A stretch of 64,000 nt of DNA from JAMXLO01 sp963791495 (GTDB taxonomy: Bacteria; Pseudomonadota; Alphaproteobacteria; Acetobacterales; Acetobacteraceae): positions 186,001 through 250,000 of the forward strand of contig CAWBST010000014.1 in assembly GCA_963791495.1 (NCBI GenBank), read 5' to 3'. Numbering within the stretch: the stretch's first letter is position 1; every line of letters starts with the position of its first letter. The translations under genes and the position numbers were made by a program. The notes under the pieces were generated by a model. The model saw only the letters and a program-made list of their open reading frames with translations, had not been told where the DNA came from and ran no database searches. This document shows positions 35,141-44,846 of the stretch, piece by piece.

Positions 35141-36151
35141 ATGAGGTTGCGGCCGGGGCTGCGGCGCCGGCCGCTGCTGGCCGGATTGCTCGCAAGCGGT
35201 CTCGGTCCCGCGAGGGCCGTGACACGGCGTTTCCGCATTGCGCTCGCCAATCTCGATGAATCGCCTGGCGTGACGCTTGAAGGCCTCGGATTCACCGGCG
35301 CAGATGTGCGGCGCAGCTTCGAACTCGCGGCGCGTACCCTGCCTGTGGATATGCTCTACTTCGACAATGCGGGCGACAGCGCACGTGCGATTGCCAATGC
35401 CAAGGCCGCCATCGCCGCGCGAGTCGATCTCCTCATCGAATATAGTGCCGATGCGGATGCGAACGCCGAGATTTCCCGCCTGCTTGTCGCCGCGCGCATC
35501 CCAGCACTCGCGCTGGTGGACCCGCTTTCGGGCGCGCCGCTCTACGGGCCCGACAACCGCGCCGCCGGCCGTATCGCCGGCCGCGCCCTCGGCGACTTCG
35601 CGCATGAGAACTGGCCGGACCAGCAGGTGCTTGGCGTGCTCATCGGCGACCTCGCCGATCCCGGCCCTCCCGTCACGGAGCGCGTGCAGGGCATCACCGA
35701 CGGCGTGCACGAGTCATTGCCCACGCTGCAGTTCGCGTCGCTCGACACCGGTGGACAGTCGATGCGCGCCGATGCGCTGTTGACGAAGTTCCTGCTCGCC
35801 CAGCGTGGCCAGCGACTGCTGATTGCGACGCTGGACGATCTAGCCGCGGTCTACGCCAAGAATGCTGTCGAAATGAATCGGCGGCAGAGCGACTGCATCA
35901 TCGTCAGCCAGGGGCTGGACCACAACATTCATGGCGGCGTCAGCGAGAAGAAGGAACTCGACCCCAACAACCGTGGCAGCGTGGTGCTTGGTTCGGTCGC
36001 CTACTACATGGACCGTTACGGCTACCACGTGCTGCAGCTCGCGCTGCGCCTGCTTGCCGGTGAGACACTACCGCCACGCACGGTGACGAAACATATCCTC
36101 GTCACCGCCACCAACGTCTTTCGCGAATATCCGCCATTCGACATCAACTGA
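35141..36151 (+). CDS. Periplasmic sugar-type ABC substrate-binding protein
   Basis: A 336-residue protein with a basic, Arg-rich leader (RPGLRRRPLLAGLLASGLG), possibly Tat-type, cleaved near ARA. The mature part matches periplasmic binding protein family 4: residues 27-150 form the first lobe (RFRIALANLDE, DLLIEYSADADANAEISRLL) and LGVLIGDLADPGPPVTERVQGITDG belongs to the hinge region. The C-terminal YHVLQLALRLLAGETLPP is typical. No permease or ATPase gene of this class lies nearby, so it may act as an orphan binding or sensing protein with the upstream cyclase-type hydrolase. Confidence 0.78.
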   Translation: MRLRPGLRRRPLLAGLLASGLGPARAVTRRFRIALANLDESPGVTLEGLGFTGADVRRSFELAARTLPVDMLYFDNAGDSARAIANAKAAIAARVDLLIEYSADADANAEISRLLVAARIPALALVDPLSGAPLYGPDNRAAGRIAGRALGDFAHENWPDQQVLGVLIGDLADPGPPVTERVQGITDGVHESLPTLQFASLDTGGQSMRADALLTKFLLAQRGQRLLIATLDDLAAVYAKNAVEMNRRQSDCIIVSQGLDHNIHGGVSEKKELDPNNRGSVVLGSVAYYMDRYGYHVLQLALRLLAGETLPPRTVTKHILVTATNVFREYPPFDIN

Positions 36152-36172
36152 TGTGGCGCGGCGCAGCACTCC

Positions 36173-37523
36173 TTATCGCGTCGTCAGCGGACAACGGCAG
36201 TAGATTGCGTTGTGCTCTCCATCACTCTGCGCCATCGTCGCAAAGGTCAGCGCGCCGCCTGGACCCGCTGCGGCGACTGCATTGAGAGCGAAACGACCGA
36301 TCCTGCCACCCTGCGGCAGCGTCGCGCCCATTGTGGCGACCGGCCGTATGTCGTTCGTTGTTCCCGCGAAGGCGGCGAGCGGTCCCGGCCCGCCATCGAG
36401 CGCCGCGATGTAGGCGACCACGCCGCCTTGCGCCACCGTCGGCCAGGGGCCGAATCCGGCATAGCGACCGCCGCCTGGCGCGGCTGTCCCTTCCACGGCG
36501 ATCTCGGCCAGTCCCTCCGACCCGATCCGCAGCACCGCCTCGCGTGAGCCGTCGTCGCCGCCGAGATAGGTACCGAAGGCGATCGCGTCCTCGTCGTCGA
36601 TCGCCACACGCTCGGAGAAGCGAAGCACCATCGCGCCACTGGGCGTCCGGTCGCCCGCGCCGACAAGCAGACGCAGACTGCGCGCGCCGGCGACGAAGAT
36701 GCCACCGAGCACCGGGCCTTTGAGGATCGCCGCGGGAAAGGCGACGACGCCGGCATTGTTCAGCGCCGGTTCGCCGATCTTGTCCATCGTACCGCCGGTG
36801 CGCAGCAGCAGTTCGCCTTCCGCCACCAACCGCTGCAAGCGCCGCCCGTTCCAGAAGTAGAGCACATCCAGCGTGTCGCGACCGCGCCGCACAGTCGCGA
36901 CGAATGCCATCTCGTCGTTGTCGTTCAATGCCGGCGCATTGAAGGCAACCAGTACTCCAGCGGGCACGCCCGGCGCATCGTCACCGGCGAGCGCGATCAC
37001 TTGCAGACCCTCTTCGCCGAACAGGAAGATTCCCTCCGTGGAGCGTCCTGCAGCGATCTGTGCAGCCGAACGCCACATGTCCCGCCGCGTTGAGCGCGGG
37101 CAATGGACCGGCTGCGAATGCAGAGAACGTCCCGCCGCCTGGCACGGCGTCACCGAACGCCGCCACCTTTGTTATGCGTGCCGCCTCGGCGAGGAAGATG
37201 CCCTCCCGTCCAGGTGCGCGCAGCACGGTGGCGTAGAACGCGACCTGACCGCGCGCATTGACCGGCGCGAGGATCGGCTGCCCGGTGACGTCGAACCGAT
37301 CGAAGCTACCGCCGCCAGGCGCTGGCTGACCGGATTGGACGACGGCGCGCAGCGATCCGAATTCGGCTGCTGGTCCGCTTGGGGTCCTCGCCGCGACGTG
37401 CGCCGAGGGCTGCGCCGGTGCCGTCGATGGCGCCGACGGCGCGACCCACAGGACGGCAGCCCACAACGCCGCCACCACCAAGCAAGCGGCCAGCAGGCGC
37501 TTCCATGCCGCCGCGAGCAACAT
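36173..37523 (-). CDS. Exported repeat protein (DUF7453-like), split by a frameshift
   Basis: The N-terminal frame (37523 down to about 37068) has a membrane anchor or signal (RLLAACLVVAALWAAVLWVA). It then carries repeats such as VVQSGQPAPGGGSFDRFD, ARGQVAFYATVLRAPGREGI and AVPGGGTFSAFAAGPLPALN. The rest continues in another frame from AAQIAAGRSTEGIFLFGEEG to 36173. Deleting one base near 37068 gives a smooth join HVAFAAQIAAG. The protein, about 450 residues, is made of repeats of the form PG-G-F-x-x-F-x-P-x-LN-x-x-G-x-VAF, which suggests a beta-propeller. It lies just downstream of the metal-importer operon on the same strand. Function is unknown. Confidence 0.65.
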
Positions 37524-37526
37524 CGC

Positions 37527-38438
37527 TCAGTTGCTCAACATGCCGGATTTCAGCGTCGCCAGGTCGTGGCGCAGCATCTTGATGTAGCTGTCAGCCTCGC
37601 CGCCGGCACGCGAGAGAGAATCGCCGTAAAGGGTGCCGCCGACTGCCGCTCCCGTTTCACCGGCTATGCGCTGCATAGCGCGCGGGTCGGTGATGCTATC
37701 GAGGAACAGCGCCTTCACGCGTTCAGCGCGAATCCGCTGCGCCAGCCTCGCCAGTTCCGCAGCCGAGGGCTCGGTCTTGTTGGTCCAGCCGTTCACCGTC
37801 AGCAAAGTGATGCCATAGGCATTGGCGATGTACTGCAGCGAGTCATGCGAGGCCAGCGCCCGTCGCTTGGCTGGCGGCACACCCGCCATCTCGTCGCGCG
37901 CCCATTCATCGATTGCCTGGATCTGCTTCGTGTAGGCTGCCGCGCGTGCACGGTAGTCGGCGGCGTTGATGGGATCCAGTCGCGCCAGCGCGTCGGCGAT
38001 GTTGCGGACATAGATGACGCCGTTGCGCGGATCGAGCCAGGCGTGCTGGTCGATCGTCTCCGGGAGTTGACGGCCCGAGACAGGATGCTCCTCCTCCGCT
38101 GTCAGGGTATGCACGCGGCGGGTGACCACCACCTTCGCGCCCTTGAAACCGGCCTGTTTGAGCAGCGGTTCCAGCCAGGGTTCGAACTCCTCATTGAGGT
38201 CGTTGAGGAACACGGCACGCGCGGATGCGACGGTTGCGACATCGGCTGTGGTCGGCTGATACAGTTCGCTGTCCCCGCCGGCGCGAACGATGGTCGTGAT
38301 TGCGACATGATCGCCGCCGACGTTGGCGAGCATGTCGCCGATCACGCTGAATGTAGCGACCACGGGAATTCGATCCGCGGCATGCCCCGCTGCAGCGAAC
38401 AGCAGGAAGGCGAATGCGATAACGCGACGGAATGTCAG
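37527..38438 (-). CDS. Metal (Zn/Mn-type) ABC transporter substrate-binding protein
   Basis: A cluster A-I binding protein, about 303 residues if started at CTG 38438. That start overlaps the permease stop as CTGA and gives a good signal peptide (RRVIAFAFLLFAAAGHAADR); a later GTG at 38363 would lose it. The mature part has VVATFSVIGDMLANVGGD, DQHAWLDPRNGVIYVRNIAD (one metal His), ASHDSLQYIANAYGI (second His) and LFLDSITDPRAM (acidic ligand). The usual first His near residue 60 is absent: the segment reads GGDSELYQPTTAD. It serves the permease and ATPase genes upstream. The metal, Zn or Mn, cannot be decided. Confidence 0.87.
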   Translation of the reverse strand: MTFRRVIAFAFLLFAAAGHAADRIPVVATFSVIGDMLANVGGDHVAITTIVRAGGDSELYQPTTADVATVASARAVFLNDLNEEFEPWLEPLLKQAGFKGAKVVVTRRVHTLTAEEEHPVSGRQLPETIDQHAWLDPRNGVIYVRNIADALARLDPINAADYRARAAAYTKQIQAIDEWARDEMAGVPPAKRRALASHDSLQYIANAYGITLLTVNGWTNKTEPSAAELARLAQRIRAERVKALFLDSITDPRAMQRIAGETGAAVGGTLYGDSLSRAGGEADSYIKMLRHDLATLKSGMLSN

Positions 38439-39296
38439 GTGTCATCTCCTACCGTCGGTGCCAGGCGGCGCAGCATGGCTGTGGTGACCAGCGAAATGCC
38501 GAACAGCAGCGCGCCCGCCAACACGATGGCCGGGCCGGAGGGTAGATTGCCGTGATAGGACACCAGCAGGCCCGCAACCGATGCCGTCAGCCCGAAAGAC
38601 GATTGCCAACGCCATCGATGCCGCCACCCCAAGCCCCCAGCATCGCGCCGCCGCCGCAGGCAGCAGCATCGGTCCAACCGCCAGCAGTGTCCCGAATGCC
38701 TGGAAGCTCGCGACCAGGGCAAGCACCACGAGCGCCACGAAGATCGCTCCGTAGGGCATGCGCGTGCCGACCGCGCGCAGGAATGCGGGATCGAACGCAC
38801 CGACTGCCAGCGGCCGATACAGTGCCGCGATGACCAGCAGGATCACGCTGGTCGCGGTGGCGATCTGCAGCAACGCTGGCCGATCGATCGCCAGCACCGT
38901 GCCGAACAGCACACGCATGACGTCCACGTTGCTGCCGCGCCACGCGACCAGCACGACGCCGAGTGACAGCGCGATCAAGTAGAACGCCACCAGTCCCGCG
39001 TCGTGCCGCGTCCGTCCGCCAGCGATCGACCCGGACAGTGCTGCGACCGATAGTCCGCTCGCCAACCCGCCGAGCGAGAGCCAGGTTGGTGATGGTCCGG
39101 CGTACAGGAATCCGATTGCGGCCCCGGGCATCACCGCGTGGCCGAGTACGTCCCCGTCGAGGCTCATTCGCCGCAGGATCAGCAACGTGCCGATGGTCCC
39201 GTTGGTCAGCGCCAGCGCAAAACAGGCGACCAGCGCCGCGCGCATGAATTCGAGCGCCTCGAACGGCGCCACCAGCAGGGCGTGCACGGACATCAT
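38435..39296 (-). CDS. Metal ABC transporter permease (ZnuB/MntB-type), frameshifted
   Basis: The frame from MMSVHALLVAPFEALEFMRA encodes at least seven membrane spans with the family signature GDVLGHAVMPGAAIGFL and MRVLFGTVLAID. It leaves the family sequence after SMALAIVF near 38600. The missing C-terminus (GLTASVAGLLVSYHGNLPSG to VGDDT) is in the next frame and ends at 38435. Deleting one base in the aaag of cgaaagacg restores one protein of about 286 residues. The start overlaps the ATPase stop, and the stop overlaps the binding-protein start, so all three genes are translationally coupled. The shift is probably a sequencing indel. Confidence 0.83.
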
Positions 39297-39976
39297 GCCG
39301 CCATCGCCGGCAACGCGACTTCTGTCGCATCCCAGGCGACGCAGAGGCGCGCGAGCACCAGCGTCGAGGGGAACCACGCACGCACGAGGTCGAGATCATG
39401 CAGCACGGCGATCACCGTGCGTCCTTCCTGGTGCCATCGGACAACCTGATCGAGCAATACCGAAATTGTCTGCGCATCGACCGCGGCAAACGGTTCGTCG
39501 AGCAGGATCACCGCCGCGTCCTGCAGGATCAGCCTTGCGAACAGCGCGCGCTGAAGTTCGCCCACCGATAGCTCGCCGATCCGTCGACCAAGCCGTCCCG
39601 TCAGCCCGACGGTTGCTGCTGCCTTCGTCGCGAGCGAACGGGACGACGCTGCCGGCGCGCGGAACGCGCCGAATTCGCGCCAGTTGCCGAGTGTGATCAA
39701 CTCCTTCGTGGTCAACGGATAATCGCGATCGATGGCCGCAAGCTGTGGCAGATACGCCAGTCGCCCCCGTGAGCGCGCCGAACAGTGCACCGCGCCACCG
39801 GCCAGTCGCACCGTCCCTGCAATTGCCGCGAGCAGCGTGCTCTTGCCGGCTCCGTTGGCGCCGACGACGGCGGTCATGCTGCCCGGCATGAACTCGCCGC
39901 TTATGGCTTCGAGTGCGACGCGCCGCCCATAGCGCACCGAAACGTCGGACAGCGCGACGCGACCGTCAGCCCGCAT
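39293..39976 (-). CDS. Metal ABC transporter ATP-binding protein
   Basis: A 227-residue ATPase with Walker A GANGAGKST near residue 40, Q-loop in LAYLPQLAAIDRDYP, Walker B VILLDEPFAAVD and H-loop IAVLHD. The signature motif is LSVGELQR instead of LSGGQ/E, a mild deviation. The YLPQ and DYPLTTKELI segments are typical of Zn/Mn importers. It begins the importer operon, divergent from the enolase-superfamily gene with 76 bp between them; regulation by Zur- or MntR-type repressors is possible, but I see no certain operator there. Confidence 0.9.
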   Translation of the reverse strand: MRADGRVALSDVSVRYGRRVALEAISGEFMPGSMTAVVGANGAGKSTLLAAIAGTVRLAGGAVHCSARSRGRLAYLPQLAAIDRDYPLTTKELITLGNWREFGAFRAPAASSRSLATKAAATVGLTGRLGRRIGELSVGELQRALFARLILQDAAVILLDEPFAAVDAQTISVLLDQVVRWHQEGRTVIAVLHDLDLVRAWFPSTLVLARLCVAWDATEVALPAMAA

Positions 39977-40052
39977 GCGTCCTCCCCATCTGGCTTATCG
40001 AGCGAACCTACCGCATCCTTTCCTGCGCAACACCCCGCCGGGAATACAGCTC

Positions 40053-41207
40053 ATGAAGATCACCGAAGTTCGTGCCCATCCGCTGTCGGTGCCCTATGCA
40101 CAGCCTCGCTGGACCGCGCATGAGCGCATGGAGCGCGACCAGGTCGTGCTGGTCGAGGTGCGCACCGACCAGGGCGTGGTCGGCTTCGGCGAGATTGCCG
40201 GTGGGCCACAGAAGCTGATCTGCGACCTGGTGCACACCTTCGCCGGGGTGATCGCCGGCATGGACCCGCTGGGGCATGCCGAGATCTGGCAGAAGCTGTT
40301 CTCGCTCACCTCGCCGCGTCCCGGCGGAATAGGCGGCTGGGACGGCATGCCGGCGCCTCTGCCGCGCATCCAGAGACCACAGATCATGGCGGCGATCGGC
40401 GGCATCGACATTGCGCTCTGGGATCTGAAGGGCAAGGCGGTCGGGCTGCCGGTGTTCCGCCTGCTGGGTGGCACGCGCACCGAGATCTTCACCTATTCGA
40501 CGGGCGGTTACTACCGGGAAGGCGAGCCGCTCGAACGCTGCGTCGACGAGTTCGCCCGTTTCGCCGCCGACGGCTACCGCGCGGTGAAGCTGAAGACCGG
40601 CGCGTTGTCCCTGGCGGATGAGGTTACGCGCATCCGCATAGTGCGCGAGGCCATCGGTCCGGGCGTCAAGCTGATGCTGGACATGAACGCGCCATACGAC
40701 GTCGCCGGCTGCATCCGCTTCGCCGAGGCGGTGGCGCCGTACGACATCTTGTGGCTGGAGGAGCCACTGCACTGGTATCTGCAGCCGGCCGACTATGTGC
40801 GTCTTGCGGCCGCGTCGCCGATACCGCTCGCTCACTGTGAGCGCGAATGGCACCGCTACACGGTGCGCGATTTCATTGACTCGGGTGCGATCCGCTTCGT
40901 GCAGTTCGATTCGACGCGTGCCGCCGGCTTCACCGAGTCGCTGCGGATCGCGCACTACGCCGAGCAGCGGGGCGTGGTGATCGCGCCGCATTCGGCGCTG
41001 CATGTTCACGCGCATCTCGTCTCGGCGTTCGGCGACGCGGCGTTCGGCGCCGAGGCTCATGGCGATCCGAGCAGGCATCCGATCCACCACGGCATTCATC
41101 GCGGCGGCGCGCATGTGAAGGACGGGATGGTGCACCTGACGGAAGCACCCGGCTTCGGAATGGAGATCGACTGGGAGGCCGTCGAGAAGTTCCGATCCGC
41201 CGGCTGA
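40053..41207 (+). CDS. Mandelate racemase/muconate lactonizing enzyme family protein
   Basis: A 384-residue enolase-superfamily enzyme starting MKITEVRAHPLSVPYAQPRW. The barrel contains the KxK motif (AVKLKTGALS) near residue 190. Metal ligands are likely Asp in LMLDMNAPYD, Glu in ILWLEEPLHW and Glu in LAHCERE. A His-containing segment (IAPHSALHVHAHLV) near 320 may supply a base or anion ligand. Members abstract the alpha-proton of carboxylates, as in sugar-acid dehydratases, racemases and cycloisomerases. No uptake or pathway partner adjoins it other than the small membrane protein downstream, so the substrate is open. Confidence 0.88.
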   Translation: MKITEVRAHPLSVPYAQPRWTAHERMERDQVVLVEVRTDQGVVGFGEIAGGPQKLICDLVHTFAGVIAGMDPLGHAEIWQKLFSLTSPRPGGIGGWDGMPAPLPRIQRPQIMAAIGGIDIALWDLKGKAVGLPVFRLLGGTRTEIFTYSTGGYYREGEPLERCVDEFARFAADGYRAVKLKTGALSLADEVTRIRIVREAIGPGVKLMLDMNAPYDVAGCIRFAEAVAPYDILWLEEPLHWYLQPADYVRLAAASPIPLAHCEREWHRYTVRDFIDSGAIRFVQFDSTRAAGFTESLRIAHYAEQRGVVIAPHSALHVHAHLVSAFGDAAFGAEAHGDPSRHPIHHGIHRGGAHVKDGMVHLTEAPGFGMEIDWEAVEKFRSAG

Positions 41208-41223
41208 TTCCCACAACGGGGCC

Positions 41224-41595
41224 ATGCTGTCGTTATCATTCGGCCTGTTGCTGGTCACTGGCCTGCTCGGTGGCGGGCTTGCCATCGCGCACCTACGCGC
41301 TGGTACCGGGCCTGTGCCGAACTGGCGGCTCGGCGGACTGCACGCCCTTCTTGGCATTGCCGGACTTGCCGTGCTGCTGCTGTCGTTGCGCGGACCCCCG
41401 CGTGGCGAAGCAATGGGAGTCGCCGGGTTCGGTCGGATCGCCGCGGTCTTGCTTTCGATCGCATTGATCGCGGGGCTTGCCATTCTTTTCCTGCGTCTCG
41501 GCCGCCGTCGGTTGCCGGGCCTTGTCATCGGCGTCCATGCCACGCTTGCGATCAGCGGCATCACCGTTCTTGCCGCCTACGCCCTGATGGGCTGA
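41224..41595 (+). CDS. Small four-span membrane protein of unknown function
   Basis: A 123-residue hydrophobic protein with four predicted membrane helices: LSFGLLLVTGLLGGGLAIAH, LGGLHALLGIAGLAVLLLSL, IAAVLLSIALIAGLAILFL and VIGVHATLAISGITVLAAY. His residues in the second and fourth helices (GLHALLG, VHATLAI) recall small haem-binding or cytochrome-b-like membrane proteins, but this is only a resemblance. It starts 16 bp after the enolase-superfamily gene and is probably co-transcribed with it. Confidence 0.7.
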   Translation: MLSLSFGLLLVTGLLGGGLAIAHLRAGTGPVPNWRLGGLHALLGIAGLAVLLLSLRGPPRGEAMGVAGFGRIAAVLLSIALIAGLAILFLRLGRRRLPGLVIGVHATLAISGITVLAAYALMG

Positions 41596-41761
41596 CGAAA
41601 ATCCAGGGTTTCCCAAGAACTTCTTCAGGTTCCCTTCAAGCTCCCAGAACTCGACCTGGCTAGCTTGCCGCCACGTCCTGCGGCCCCACCGCCTCATGGC
41701 GCCCGAAAGAAACCCAACCGTCCGCCAGGCTCTCTGCCGGCTGATTAGAAGGAATGCAGTC

Positions 41762-42343
41762 ATGTCCGCACATGCCGTCGCCCCGACGAAGACCCGGATT
41801 CCCCTCAACGGCGTCAACACACCCGCCCTGTTCGCCACCATCGACGTCGTCAAGAACCAACCGCAACTCGGCGCTTTCCAGTTCCGTGCCAAGGGCAACT
41901 GGATGGGCGGAACTCACACGCAGTCCACGATGTCGGAGTTCTCCGGCGCGGGCGGCGAGCACACCCACAAGGCAGCCTTCACCGCGGACGCGGACCATCC
42001 GGCCGTGCTCTGCGGTGAAGACAAGAGCCCAACCCCGGTCGAATACGTGCTGCACGCGCTCGCCGCCTGCCTCACCGCCGGCGTCGCCAACATTGCGGCG
42101 GCGCGCGGCGTTGTCTTGCAGTCCGTGACGTCCTCGCTGGAGGGGGACATGGACCTGCGCGGCATTCTGGGCCTGTCCAACGAGGTCCGGAACGGATTCA
42201 GTTCGATCCGCGTGGGATTCACCATCAAGGGCGACGCGCCCGCCGAGAAGCTGCAGGAGATCGTCCAGCAGGCATGCGCCCGTTCTGCCGTGCTCGACAT
42301 TCTGCGCAACGGCGTTTCGGTCGAAGTCAAAACGAACTCCTGA
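41762..42343 (+). CDS. OsmC family protein
   Basis: A 193-residue OsmC/Ohr-fold protein; MSAHAVAPTKTRIPLNG is preceded by an agaagga site. The catalytic-type Cys of the family lies in VEYVLHALAACLTAGVANIA near residue 107. The preceding GEDKSPTPVEY segment and the C-terminal ARSAVLDILRNGVSV are typical. The second, Ohr-type peroxidatic Cys near residue 80 is present as VLCGED. OsmC proteins reduce organic or fatty-acid hydroperoxides. It is upstream of two flavoproteins on the same strand and could protect against peroxides made by them. Confidence 0.88.
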   Translation: MSAHAVAPTKTRIPLNGVNTPALFATIDVVKNQPQLGAFQFRAKGNWMGGTHTQSTMSEFSGAGGEHTHKAAFTADADHPAVLCGEDKSPTPVEYVLHALAACLTAGVANIAAARGVVLQSVTSSLEGDMDLRGILGLSNEVRNGFSSIRVGFTIKGDAPAEKLQEIVQQACARSAVLDILRNGVSVEVKTNS

Positions 42344-42404
42344 AAGCCGCGCGACGCGGCCGGTGGTCACAGCGACCGCCGGCCGACGTCGGAGGGGGAG
42401 CACC

Positions 42405-43640
42405 ATGCGGAAAACTGACGCGATCATCATCGGCGCCGGGCAGGCTGGGCTTGCCATGAGCGCCTGCCTCGGCCGGTTTGGATTCGACCACGTCGTTCTG
42501 GAGCGAGGCCGCATAGCGGAACGCTGGCACAGAGAACGGTGGGATTCGCTGCGGCTCCTGACGCCCAACTGGATGAACCGGTTTCCTGGCTGGTCCTATC
42601 AAGGAGCCGATCCCGACGGCTTCATGACGAAGCAGGAGTTTGCGGCCTTTCTAGAGCAGTACGCGAGTGCTGCCGCGGCGCCGGTCGTCATGGGTACCAC
42701 CGTGCAGTCCGTCCGCCACATGCCGGGTGGCTATCGGGTCGAGAGCGATCGCGGTGTGTGGAGCGCGCCATGCGTGGTCATCGCCACTGGGCATTGCGAC
42801 GAGCCGCTGGTTCCGGATATGGCGCGATGCCTGCCTGCATCGATCCGTCAGGTGACGTCGACGGCCTATCGCAATCCTGGGGAATTGCCGGACGGTGGCG
42901 TGCTTGTCGTTGGGGCTTCTGCTTCCGGCCTGCAACTTGCCGAGGAGATCCAGCGCTCCGGTCGGCAGGTCACGATCTCGGTCAGCCGCCACACGCGTCT
43001 GCCGCGGCTGTACCGCGGGCGCGATATCATGTGGTGGCTCGATCAGTATGGCGTCCTGGAAGATGACGCCGCCACGGAAGCGGATCTGCGGGTAGCCAGG
43101 TCGCAGCCGTCGATACAGCTGGTTGGCCGGCCCGATCGGAGCAATCTCGACCTTGGTGTGCTGCGCGACATCGGTGTCCGCCTGACCGGCCGCGTTGCCG
43201 GTATTGAGGACGGGATCGCTTACGTGAACAACAACCTGGCGGAAGCCGTTGCCGGCTCGCACGCCCGCATGGAGCGCGTGCTCAGGCGCATCGACATATT
43301 TGCCGACGCTGTCGGGGCGCACACCGAGGCCTGGCCTGCCCGTCTTGCGTTCGATGCCTCGCCCACTGCCCTCGATCTTGCGGCCAACGACATCCGGACG
43401 GTTGTCTGGGCAACAGGTTTCAGTCGGAACTATCGCTGGCTGCATGTTCCGGTGCTCGATGCGTCGGGCGAGATCATCCATACCGGTGGGGTCACGCCGT
43501 CACCCGGCCTATATGTCGTCGGCCTTCGCTTCCTGCGGCGACGGGACCCGAGCTTCATCGCCGCGGTGAGTGACGACGCCACCGAGGTGGCCGCTGAGGT
43601 CGAGCGCCACCTTCGTCAAACAACCCGCGTCGCGGCATAG
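42405..43640 (+). CDS. FAD/NAD(P)-binding flavin monooxygenase-like oxidoreductase
   Basis: A 411-residue protein after a strong ggaggggg site. It has an FAD Rossmann motif (IIGAGQAGLAMSACL, residues 8-22), the FMO-type segment RWDSLRLLTPNWMNRFPGW, a second, NADPH-type Rossmann motif (VLVVGASASGLQLAEEI) near residue 165 and the ATG motif (TVVWATGFSRNYRWL) near 345. The architecture matches single-component Baeyer-Villiger/N-hydroxylating monooxygenases. It is followed 14 bp later by a second flavoprotein and then a MaoC-type hydratase, so the three probably work on one pathway. Confidence 0.87.
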   Translation: MRKTDAIIIGAGQAGLAMSACLGRFGFDHVVLERGRIAERWHRERWDSLRLLTPNWMNRFPGWSYQGADPDGFMTKQEFAAFLEQYASAAAAPVVMGTTVQSVRHMPGGYRVESDRGVWSAPCVVIATGHCDEPLVPDMARCLPASIRQVTSTAYRNPGELPDGGVLVVGASASGLQLAEEIQRSGRQVTISVSRHTRLPRLYRGRDIMWWLDQYGVLEDDAATEADLRVARSQPSIQLVGRPDRSNLDLGVLRDIGVRLTGRVAGIEDGIAYVNNNLAEAVAGSHARMERVLRRIDIFADAVGAHTEAWPARLAFDASPTALDLAANDIRTVVWATGFSRNYRWLHVPVLDASGEIIHTGGVTPSPGLYVVGLRFLRRRDPSFIAAVSDDATEVAAEVERHLRQTTRVAA

Positions 43641-43654
43641 CGGGGGAGACGCGC

Positions 43655-44846
43655 ATGTTCGCTCACGGATCCTGCGATGCGCTGGTTGTCGGTGCCCGCT
43701 GCGCGGGAGCTGCCACAGCGATGCTGATGGCAAGGGCCGGACTTCGGGTACTTGTCATCGACCGCGCCGGCTACGGCACGGACACCATCTCCACGCACGC
43801 GTTGATGCGCGGCGGCGTGCTGCAACTGCACCGCTGGGGCGTCCTGCCGCACCTGCAGGAAATGGGGACGCCGGCGGTGCGCGAGACCACGTTCCACTAT
43901 GGCGACGAAGAGGTGACGGTCGCGATCCGCCCGGCAAACGGTGTGGAGGCGTTGTACGCCCCGCGCCGTACCTTGCTCGATCGCACCCTGGTGGACGCGG
44001 CGCGCAACAGCGGTGCGGTCGTGCGGCACGGCTGCTCCCTTGTCGGCCTCACCTTCAATTCCGACGGACGAGTTTGCGGCGCGAAGGTCCAGGATTCCGC
44101 GGGCAACGATCTGGCGATCGCGGCGGACCTGGTCGTCGGTGCGGATGGCGTGGGTTCCAGCGTCGCGCGCCTTGGCCGGAGCGCAAACCATGCGGGAAGG
44201 CCGCCATGCTACTGCGGTGGTGTTCGGCTACTTTCGTGGCATCGACCTGAAGGGTTCGCACTGGTGGTTCCGGCCAGGCGTCAGTGCCGGCGCGATACCG
44301 ACCAATCGCGGGCGGCACTGCATATTCGCTGCGATGCCTCCCACGCGCCTGCGCGGCGGTGCCGATCGAACGGCAACGTTCCGCATGGTCCTGCGCGAGG
44401 CAGACCCTGCACTGGCAGCCTCGATCGCCGACTCAGAGCCGGACGAGCCGTTGTGCGTGTTTGCCGGCCGCAAAGGATTCCTGCGCCAGGCGTTCGGGCC
44501 AGGCTGGGCGCTGGTCGGCGATGCAGGCTACTTCAAGGATCCGCTCACCGCTCACGGCATCACGGACGCACTGCGTGATGCGGAACTGCTGGCCAACGCG
44601 GCCACCACCGGGACCGAGGCGGGCTTCGCCGACTACGCCATGACCCGCGATGCCCTGTCGATGCCGCTGTTCGAGGTCAGCGATGCGATCGCCGCCCTCG
44701 ACTGGGATCTCGATCAGATCAAGTCGCTGCACCAGACGCTGAATGTCGCCATGAAGCGGGAGGTCGAACACGTCCTCTCGCTCGGAGAGGGAGCTGCGAC
44801 CGTACCGTCAGGGAAATTCATCAAGCTTGAGGAGGAAGTGGTATGA
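43655..44846 (+). CDS. FAD-dependent oxidoreductase (geranylgeranyl-reductase-like), frameshifted
   Basis: The first frame starts MFAHGSCDALVVGARCAGAA (FAD Rossmann motif) and continues to GADGVGSSVARL. The rest, from AGAQTMREGRHATAVVFGYF through AGRKGFLRQAFGPGWALVGD (the second FAD-binding GD motif) to KLEEEVV, is in the next frame. Removing one T from ccttgg near 44171 joins them as SSVARLAGAQTMREG. The restored length of about 396 residues is normal for class A flavoprotein monooxygenases or geranylgeranyl-reductase-type enzymes. Its stop overlaps the MaoC ATG (ATGA). The shift is probably a sequencing indel. Confidence 0.82.

Noticed and set aside
36873..38555. 560-residue plus-strand frame opposite the metal-binding protein and DUF7453-like gene
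   Set aside because: Arg/His/Gln-rich composition without domains; the opposite strand carries recognisable protein families.
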